DNA of 64,000 bases from positions 434,001-498,000 of the forward strand of contig NZ_CAJHBL010000002.1 in assembly GCF_904846625.1 (NCBI RefSeq), in the 5' to 3' direction. This document shows, piece by piece, positions 58,334-64,000 of this stretch. The DNA comes from Psychrobacter sp. JCM 18900 (GTDB lineage: Bacteria; Pseudomonadota; Gammaproteobacteria; Pseudomonadales; Moraxellaceae). The notes under the pieces are model-generated. The model did no database searches and was not told the origin of the DNA. It worked only from the letters and a program-made list of their open reading frames with translations. The first letter of the stretch is position 1, and each line of letters begins with the position of its first letter. Made by a program: the position numbers and the translations under genes.

Positions 58334-58933
58334 TTAGCGTCCCATTTGGGTCGTTGTCATTTGCCAAATTTCTGCTAAAGGCGTATTGGTTTGGCTAATC
58401 TTTGCAATCAAGCTTGCGCCAAGCCATGCAAAATACCAACGCTTGGCCATACTCTCAGCCGAGATGTTATCGTGACGAGGGACAGACTCATCGAGCCAGC
58501 CAGCTTTGATCTGCTTGGCGAGCCACATGGTCGTCTGCTGATAGCCAGTATCGAGTGCCTTACGCATGGTTTCTGACATATCAGCTACCTCTGCGCTGAG
58601 CTTAACCACCAAGCACTTCTCATGGTCACAGCCGTTCTGCTGCGTGTCATACCAGTTTTGAAAATAATCATATAGCTTTTGCTGCGCACTGACATCTTGT
58701 GCATCGATGACATCTAACCGAGTCTTATATAAACTAAAATAATGATTGATAATGGCTTCACCAAAGGCTTCTTTAGAAGCAAAGTAGTGGTAGAAGGAGC
58801 CCTTTGGCACACCTGCTGTATCTAAAATTTGCTTTAGACCAACAGCGGTAAAACCTTTTTTAGCAATTAATTGGTAGCCAGTAGCAAGTAAATGAGCTTT
58901 GGTATCTGGGGTAGTTGCGTCTGTATTAGACAT
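58334..58933 (-). CDS. nemR: TetR-family regulator, NemR-like electrophile sensor
   Basis: The 199-residue repressor aligns with E. coli NemR over its length. HLLATGYQLIAKKGFTAVGL and VPKGSFYHYFASKEAFGEAI form the DNA-binding domain, and CLVVKLSAEVADMSETMRKALDTG and LGASLIAKISQ lie in the ligand domain. Cys107 and Lys178 occupy the places of NemR Cys106 and Lys175, the redox switch that reacts with HOCl, quinones and aldehydes. A second Cys (102) is nearby. It should repress the yqhD-like and ALDH genes through the two identical operators and be released by electrophiles. An agggag site lies upstream. Confidence 0.9.
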   Translation of the reverse strand: MSNTDATTPDTKAHLLATGYQLIAKKGFTAVGLKQILDTAGVPKGSFYHYFASKEAFGEAIINHYFSLYKTRLDVIDAQDVSAQQKLYDYFQNWYDTQQNGCDHEKCLVVKLSAEVADMSETMRKALDTGYQQTTMWLAKQIKAGWLDESVPRHDNISAESMAKRWYFAWLGASLIAKISQTNTPLAEIWQMTTTQMGR

Positions 58934-59121
58934 AAACAGGATTGTCTCCCTTAGTAGTCGCTTGTATTAGCATATGTATTAAACAGTCAGTTAAAACAGC
59001 TAGCGTTCATTTGAACGTCACGTTGATGGCGTATTGTAATAGGATATAGTTATATATGTTACGTTTTATCAACAATATTCACTGACAAAGTAGTCTTGTT
59101 TTATTAGTAGCTATGGTAGCA

Positions 59122-59138
59122 TTAGACCAGTCGTCTAG
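59122..59138. promoter_or_regulatory. NemR-type operator between nemR and the aldehyde dehydrogenase gene
   Basis: This is the identical 17-base copy of the site at 58114-58130. It lies 188 bp upstream of nemR and 223 bp upstream of the ALDH start in a 428-bp divergent region, so it can serve both promoters. Confidence 0.8.
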
Positions 59139-59361
59139 CAAGGTAGGTTTTGTTGTTATCCGTTACCGTTAGTATTTATTGCTAAAGATCATTTTTCATT
59201 AGAGCTCTTTTTAATTGATAACTATTGATTGATCGCTCGGTAACGATTTTAGACTTACTACTTGCCAGATATTTTCTCATTAAGATATCGCCGACTTCAT
59301 AGTTTTATTTTAATAATTGAAAACCAATACTTAACATAACAAATTAAAAATAAGGATGATT

Positions 59362-60840
59362 ATGCCAACCAATACTACGAGTGCATACAGTGACTTCCAT
59401 TTGCAGTTCATCGCTGGTGAATGGCAAACCGGTAAAGACGATAGCACCAACACCAATACCAACCCATATAACGGTGATACGCTGGTAGAGATCCAGCAAG
59501 CGACCAAGGATCAGTTGAACGAAGCCTATGATGCTGCGACCCAAGCTCAAGAAGCGTGGGCCAAGCAGACGCCAGCAGAGCGTTCTGCAGTGTTGTATAA
59601 AGTCGTAAACATACTTGATCAGCGCCAAGAAGAAATCGTCGATTGGCTAATCAAAGAGTCGGGCAGTACCCGTATCAAAGCCATGGTCGAGTTCGGTGCG
59701 ACGCGCGCGATTACCCTTGAAGCAGCGACATTCCCTAATCGTGTACATGGTGAGATTCGTCCATCGAATACCCCTGGTAAAGAAAACTTCATTTATCGCG
59801 AGCCAATCGGCGTTGTCGCTGTCATTAGCCCATGGAACTTCCCACTACATTTAACTCAGCGCTCTATCGCGCCTGCCTTAGCACTTGGTAACGCGGTGGT
59901 ACTCAAGCCTGCTAGTGATACGCCAGTGACAGGTGGTCTGTTACTTGCAAAAGTGTTTGAAGAAGCGGGTCTGCCAAAAGGTCTATTAAACGTCGTGGTC
60001 GGTTCAGGTAGTGAGATAGGTGATGCAATCGTTGAACACAAAGCGCCAAGTTTAGTGTCGTTCACAGGTTCGACCTCAGTGGGCAAACATATCGGTGAGC
60101 TGGCCAATGGTGGCGAATACATCAAACAAGTGGCGCTTGAGCTAGGTGGTAACAGTCCATTTGTGGTACTAAAAGATGCTGATATCGAGCAAGCGGTAAA
60201 AGCAGCTGCCTTTGGTAAATTCTTACATCAAGGTCAAATCTGTATCGCGATTAACAGAGTCATCGTAGAAGACGAGATATATGATGATTTCGTAGAGCGT
60301 TTCTTAGCACACGTTAAAACATTGAACGTCGGTGATCCTAATAAGCAAGATACCGCTGTTGGTCCAATCATCAACGAAAAACAAGTTAAATCGCTCAAAG
60401 AAAAAATCGCTAAAGCGCAGGAAGAAGGCGCAAAAATGATACTCAGTGGCGAGATTGAAGGTCAAGTCGTGCCACCGCACATCTTTACAGAAGTCACTCG
60501 CGAAATGGACCTATCACGTAATGAAGTGTTTGGACCACTGGTCGGTATCATCCGTGCTAAAGATGAAGACGATGCACTATCGATCGCCAATGATTCTATG
60601 TATGGTCTGTCTAGTGCCGTGTTCACTGCTGATATGCAAAAAGGTCTGCGCTTCGCTCGCGGTATCAGAGCTGGCATGACCCATATCAATGACATCTCGG
60701 TCAATGATGAAAGCAATACGCCATTCGGTGGTGAGAAAAACTCAGGTATCGGCCGCTTTAACGGTGAGTGGGTACTAGAAGAGTTTACTAGAACACATTG
60801 GATCTCAATGCAAAATGAGCCACGTGAATATCCATTCTAA
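59362..60840 (+). CDS. Aldehyde dehydrogenase, aromatic-aldehyde (benzaldehyde/vanillin) type
   Basis: The 492-residue ALDH carries [56 protein letters not shown], the catalytic Glu in LELGGNSPF and the catalytic Cys in [15 protein letters not shown]. The HQGQICIA motif is typical of XylC/YfmT-like aromatic aldehyde dehydrogenases. It would oxidise toxic aldehydes to acids, complementing the reductive YqhD. It is divergent from nemR with an operator between them. The ATG at 59362 has an aagga site; one two codons earlier overlaps that site. A terminator follows at once. Confidence 0.9.
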   Translation: MPTNTTSAYSDFHLQFIAGEWQTGKDDSTNTNTNPYNGDTLVEIQQATKDQLNEAYDAATQAQEAWAKQTPAERSAVLYKVVNILDQRQEEIVDWLIKESGSTRIKAMVEFGATRAITLEAATFPNRVHGEIRPSNTPGKENFIYREPIGVVAVISPWNFPLHLTQRSIAPALALGNAVVLKPASDTPVTGGLLLAKVFEEAGLPKGLLNVVVGSGSEIGDAIVEHKAPSLVSFTGSTSVGKHIGELANGGEYIKQVALELGGNSPFVVLKDADIEQAVKAAAFGKFLHQGQICIAINRVIVEDEIYDDFVERFLAHVKTLNVGDPNKQDTAVGPIINEKQVKSLKEKIAKAQEEGAKMILSGEIEGQVVPPHIFTEVTREMDLSRNEVFGPLVGIIRAKDEDDALSIANDSMYGLSSAVFTADMQKGLRFARGIRAGMTHINDISVNDESNTPFGGEKNSGIGRFNGEWVLEEFTRTHWISMQNEPREYPF

Positions 60841-60863
60841 TTGTCCTAAATTAAAATCTAGCT

Positions 60864-60897
60864 AAAAAAAAGACCGCTTTGATAGCGGTCTTTTTTT
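60864..60897 (+). terminator. Terminator after the aldehyde dehydrogenase gene
   Basis: The stem aaaaaaagaccgct / agcggtctttttt lies 24 bp after the stop. Confidence 0.9.
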
Positions 60898-60950
60898 GTA
60901 TGTCATTTGGCAATTTACTAATAATGACGTATTTGAAGCTGGTCAATCTC

Positions 60951-61199
60951 TTATCTGGCATGAAAACCAAGTAACCCTTCAATCTCTTCCATCGTCATTC
61001 GTCTTACCAGTGCTTGTTCTTCTACCGACAGGCGATTGGTGTGTTCTTTTATCATTGTATGAATACTTCGCGATATCTCAGAGGTGGTCGCGTAATACAT
61101 TTGAGGCTGTTCCTTTGTCAACCTCATCAGAAATCGATTGATAAGTTTACGCTTTTCATCTGATTTATTTTCTTCAGTCGTAGTATTATTTTGAGTCAT
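60951..61199 (-). CDS. Small conserved-looking protein of unknown function
   Basis: The 82-residue soluble protein is rich in charged residues: TTEENKSDEKRKLINRFLMRLTKEQP, then MYYATTSEISRSIHTMIKEH and MTMEEIEGLLGFHAR. It has no signal peptide or membrane segment and is probably all-helical. An aggag site 7 bases before the ATG and protein-like composition argue that it is real. Its function is unknown. It sits between two strong transcription units. Confidence 0.65.
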   Translation of the reverse strand: MTQNNTTTEENKSDEKRKLINRFLMRLTKEQPQMYYATTSEISRSIHTMIKEHTNRLSVEEQALVRRMTMEEIEGLLGFHAR

Positions 61200-61412
61200 G
61201 GTGTTCTCCTAGAGGTAAGCCATTTAAGCAGTCAGACACATGAGAGTCAATGCTTATAAGTGGTTTCTGGGGCTGAGCGCATTGCCTTACAAGTGTTAGG
61301 CTCGCATCATAGTTGAATGCTAAGTATGTTTTACATCGTATATGATATTTCAAGATTAAAGACTAAATATTAAAAATAATAGATAAGCTCTAAACAGCCA
61401 GAAGGATAGGGT

Positions 61413-62807
61413 ATGCTAAATCAAGCAGCGAACAACTCAGAGAATAACTCAGCGAACAGAAATGTCACATTGGTGCTATTTCATAATGACTTAAGAGTGG
61501 CGGACAATGCCACTTTATTGAAAGCATCTGAAATTTCCACTGATGGAAGGCTGCTATTTGTTTATGCTTCATCTTTGACAGATATATTAGACGATAAAGA
61601 CTATTACGATGCTTATTATTACGACAGTATGGGGCAAGCTCGTCAGCAGTTTTTGCATGAGAGCCTAGCTGATTTAAATGCGTCATTGATGCAGCGGGGT
61701 AATAGATTGCTGTATTTACAGAAAGACGAAGAAGTATTGGACGTCTTTACTCAGTTGAGTGATCTAATAGCGCAGCAACAAGTAACAGATATCTGCGTCA
61801 GCCAGACGGCAGATTATAATCAAAACAAAGTATATGACCTTCTACAGGCGAAATATCCAGAGATACAGTGGCATATACATACAACAGCGACTTTGTTTGA
61901 CGAGTTACCGCTAGAGAGATTACCCAAAAGTTTTACACAATTTCGTAAACAAATCGAAACCGATTATGATTTGCTGCATGCAGAAAAAGATATTGTCATT
62001 TATCCAATGCCAGAAACACTTGCTCCATTGCCTGACAATATGCAGAGTAGGGACGAGTACTTTTTTGAATCGCAGTTGTCTAATCAGGCAGAGCTTGATA
62101 AGCCATCGCAGCCGTCATCCAGTTTTAGAGGTGGAGAGTCAAATGGTGTCAAGCATTTAGATGCTTATTTTGATTCCGATGCGCCGAGCACTTATAAAAC
62201 AACCCGAAATGCACTAGATGAGTGGGCGCATTCCACAAAGTTCTCCGCTTGGCTTGCAAACGGCTCACTGTCTGTAAACACAGTATTAAATCGTCTGCGT
62301 CGCTATGAGCGCGATATTATCGCAAATGACTCTACCTACTGGATATGGTTTGAACTGCTGTGGCGTGAGTATTTCTACTGGTATGCTGTGACCCACCAGC
62401 AAAAGTTATTTTGGTTTAAGGGCATCGCTCAGCACGCGCCTTCAACTCAATTGATTGAGAGTCTGTTAGCACAATGGAAAAATGGTACAACACCATATCC
62501 TATCGTCAACGCATGCATGAACCAACTGAACGCGACAGGTTATATGTCGAATCGCGGACGACAACTGGTTGCCAGTTGCTTTATCCATGAGCTAGGCCTT
62601 GATTGGCGTTACGGGGCAGCTTACTTTGAGCAACATCTTGTTGATTATGATGTCGGCAGTAATTGGGGCAATTGGCAATATCTGGCAGGCGTAGGCGCTG
62701 ACCCAAGAGGATGCAGGCAGTTTAATCTCGACAAGCAAACCCAGCAATACGATCCAAACGGTGAGTTTATTCGTCAGTGGCAAGGCAACACTCAAAAGAG
62801 CGATTAA
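61413..62807 (+). CDS. DASH-type cryptochrome / photolyase
   Basis: The 464-residue flavoprotein has an N-terminal Rossmann-type antenna domain (LVLFHNDLRVADNATLLKA; VTDICVSQTADYNQNKVYDLL). The C-terminal FAD-binding helical domain contains STKFSAWLANGSLSVNTVLNRL, WFELLWREYFYW, CMNQLNATGYMSNRGRQLVASCFIHELGLDWRYGAAYFEQHLVDYDVGSNWGNWQYLAGVGADPRGCRQFN and KQTQQYDPNGEFIRQW. The last block is the DASH signature. Such proteins repair cyclobutane dimers, mainly in single-stranded DNA, using blue light. An aagga site precedes the ATG; the gene is followed 69 bp later by a membrane protein gene. Confidence 0.92.
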   Translation: MLNQAANNSENNSANRNVTLVLFHNDLRVADNATLLKASEISTDGRLLFVYASSLTDILDDKDYYDAYYYDSMGQARQQFLHESLADLNASLMQRGNRLLYLQKDEEVLDVFTQLSDLIAQQQVTDICVSQTADYNQNKVYDLLQAKYPEIQWHIHTTATLFDELPLERLPKSFTQFRKQIETDYDLLHAEKDIVIYPMPETLAPLPDNMQSRDEYFFESQLSNQAELDKPSQPSSSFRGGESNGVKHLDAYFDSDAPSTYKTTRNALDEWAHSTKFSAWLANGSLSVNTVLNRLRRYERDIIANDSTYWIWFELLWREYFYWYAVTHQQKLFWFKGIAQHAPSTQLIESLLAQWKNGTTPYPIVNACMNQLNATGYMSNRGRQLVASCFIHELGLDWRYGAAYFEQHLVDYDVGSNWGNWQYLAGVGADPRGCRQFNLDKQTQQYDPNGEFIRQWQGNTQKSD

Positions 62808-62876
62808 TGTATGTTGCAAACGCCCACTCGACAGGTGATAACTATTATTAGAGTAATCATAAGATAGGTTTAAACG

Positions 62877-63314
62877 ATGAAAAAGCCCAGTCCTTATTTA
62901 ACTTTTGCAGGTGCTATTCCGTTTGTCGCCTGTGCATTTTTGCTGATGATAGACATTGTTACCGTGCCTATGCTTGGTTCAGTACTCGATGTATTGAGTG
63001 CTTATGGACTAGTGATTGGCTCATTTATGGCAGGTGCGCATTGGGGTAATCATTTAGATTTAGCTGAAGACAATAAGTGGGCAGTTAGGCTTCCATTATA
63101 TAGCAATGTCATTGCGCTTGGCCTTTGGCTTGGGTTTTTAATCTTATCAGCCAGCAGTTTTATTTGGCTATTAGTGATTGGGTTTATAAGTCTGTTGGTT
63201 ATTGATTATAGCCTTCATCAAGCGCAGATTATCAGTCACACATATTTTAAAGTTAGGCAGTATGTCACGGCGATAGTGGTCATATCGTTAGTCATCGCGG
63301 CATTACAGTTGTAA
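62877..63314 (+). CDS. DUF3429-like small membrane protein
   Basis: The 145-residue protein has about five hydrophobic segments (TFAGAIPFVACAFLLMID; GLVIGSFMAGAHWGNHL; NVIALGLWLGFLILSASSFIWLLVIGFISLLVID; late VTAIVVISLVIAALQL). The motif GxFMAGAHWG and the YxxYYxxxR-like KVRQYVTAIVVISL end resemble DUF3429 proteins, often neighbours of photolyase/cryptochrome genes in marine bacteria. It sits right behind the DASH gene on the same strand and may be co-transcribed. Role unknown. Confidence 0.75.
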   Translation: MKKPSPYLTFAGAIPFVACAFLLMIDIVTVPMLGSVLDVLSAYGLVIGSFMAGAHWGNHLDLAEDNKWAVRLPLYSNVIALGLWLGFLILSASSFIWLLVIGFISLLVIDYSLHQAQIISHTYFKVRQYVTAIVVISLVIAALQL

Positions 63315-63489
63315 GTGAAATTAACTAAATAATGGCTAAAGAACAGCCAGCCTGATTTCTCTATTTTTATACTTGGGACGCTGATTTTAGAGATTTCCGT
63401 AAATGCTATCTCTAAATGTTATTACCAAAAATGCGACTTACTTTGTCGAGCTTAATATATAAAATTTATAAAAATAGGAGCGCAAGTAC

Positions 63490-64000
63490 ATGCGACTGAC
63501 CAATTATAGTGACTACGCGCTACGTTCGTTAATTTACTTAGCTGTGAGACCAGATCCGTCGCTACTAGCTAATATTAGTGATATCGCTGACAGCTATGGT
63601 ATTTCTAAAAGTCATTTGACCAAAATTATTCATCAGCTGGGTCAGCTTGGTTATATAGAAAGTGTGCGTGGCAAAAACGGTGGCATACGCTTGGCACGTG
63701 CGCCTAAGGATATCAACTTGGGCGTATTGATCAAACAGATAGAGCCTGATTTTAATCTGGTAGAGTGCTTTGCCGTACCAGTGTCTCATAATGATAGTGA
63801 GCAGTGCGCTCATCAGACGGATTTGCCAGTGATATTCATTGAGGAAAAAAAGAATAAATCACTAGGCTGCGTGATTAGTCCAGCCTGTCAGCTTAAAAGC
63901 GTGTTTTTTGAAGCACTCACCGCATTTTTCAATGTGCTTGAGCGTTATACGTTGGCAGATATTCTGAACAATGAAGATGAGTTAGCGACATTGCTGTTTC
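63490..64000 (+). CDS. nsrR: Rrf2-family regulator, NsrR-like (3' end beyond the window)
   Basis: The first 170 codons are present. They hold a winged helix (MRLTNYSDYALRSLIYLAV; ISDIADSYGISKSHLTKIIHQLGQLGYIESVRGKNGGIRLAR) and the NsrR-type cluster region with VECF and GCVISPACQLKSVFFEAL. NsrR senses nitric oxide through an Fe-S cluster held by three Cys and represses NO-detoxification genes. Between VECF and CVISPAC there is a longer spacer than usual, about 38 residues, with an extra Cys (SEQCAHQ). The ATG is preceded by ataggag. No target gene is within the window. Confidence 0.85.
   Translation, partial: MRLTNYSDYALRSLIYLAVRPDPSLLANISDIADSYGISKSHLTKIIHQLGQLGYIESVRGKNGGIRLARAPKDINLGVLIKQIEPDFNLVECFAVPVSHNDSEQCAHQTDLPVIFIEEKKNKSLGCVISPACQLKSVFFEALTAFFNVLERYTLADILNNEDELATLLF

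Overview
The window looks like a chromosomal segment of a Psychrobacter-type gammaproteobacterium (family Moraxellaceae). The protein sequences, the AT-leaning base composition, the housekeeping genes (guaB, glmM, cysS, pdxH, cca, a maeB-type malic enzyme, selO) and close resemblance to Acinetobacter/Psychrobacter families support this. No database search was run, so the genus is an inference.

Layout. Positions 1-4.3 kb: the tail of an unidentified gene, an RraA-fold protein, a TonB-dependent receptor with a Fur-box-like site, and mntP behind a yybP-ykoY (Mn2+) riboswitch. Positions 4.64-31.16 kb: a probable genomic island of about 26.5 kb. It is bounded by a complete CAU-anticodon tRNA gene (31113-31189, minus strand) and a 49-bp direct repeat of that tRNA's 3' part (4639-4687, one mismatch). 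No integrase remains in the window. Positions 31.3-53.6 kb: ordinary core genes plus an EmrAB-like efflux pair. Positions 53.9-60.9 kb: a reactive-aldehyde/electrophile defence cluster. Positions 60.9-64 kb: a small conserved protein, a DASH-type cryptochrome/photolyase, a DUF3429-like membrane protein and the 5' part of an NsrR-like Rrf2 regulator.

The island carries two catabolic modules. Module 1 (6.1-15.0 kb) reads as a complete non-phosphorylating L-fucose pathway: FucP symporter, mutarotase, L-fucose dehydrogenase, lactonase, L-fuconate dehydratase, 2-keto-3-deoxy-L-fuconate dehydrogenase and diketo-acid hydrolase. An LldD L-lactate dehydrogenase follows to oxidise the lactate product, and a divergent GntR regulator precedes it. 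Module 2 (15.9-28.5 kb) matches the trigonelline (N-methylnicotinate) pathway known from Acinetobacter baylyi (tgnA, tgnB, tgnC, tgnD, tgnE, tgnR). It adds two transporters (BCCT and NCS1), a C69 peptidase, an AA_synth (PF06684) protein and a PcaC-like carboxymuconolactone decarboxylase that the known pathway does not need. Module 2 is itself flanked by about 355-bp diverged direct repeats (15045-15400 and 28653-29009), each holding a piece of an ExoX-like pseudogene. The module may therefore have been inserted as, or be lost as, one unit. The right end of the island holds a secreted-protein gene with an in-frame TAA and a lipoprotein gene.

The electrophile cluster holds a GST, a DJ-1/Hsp31-like protein, a CurA-like reductase, a YqhD-like alcohol dehydrogenase, a NemR-like TetR regulator and an aldehyde dehydrogenase. 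Two identical 17-bp copies of a TAGAC-N5-GTCTA operator sit upstream of the yqhD-like gene and between nemR and the aldehyde dehydrogenase gene. The NemR-like protein keeps the Cys and Lys of the E. coli redox switch.
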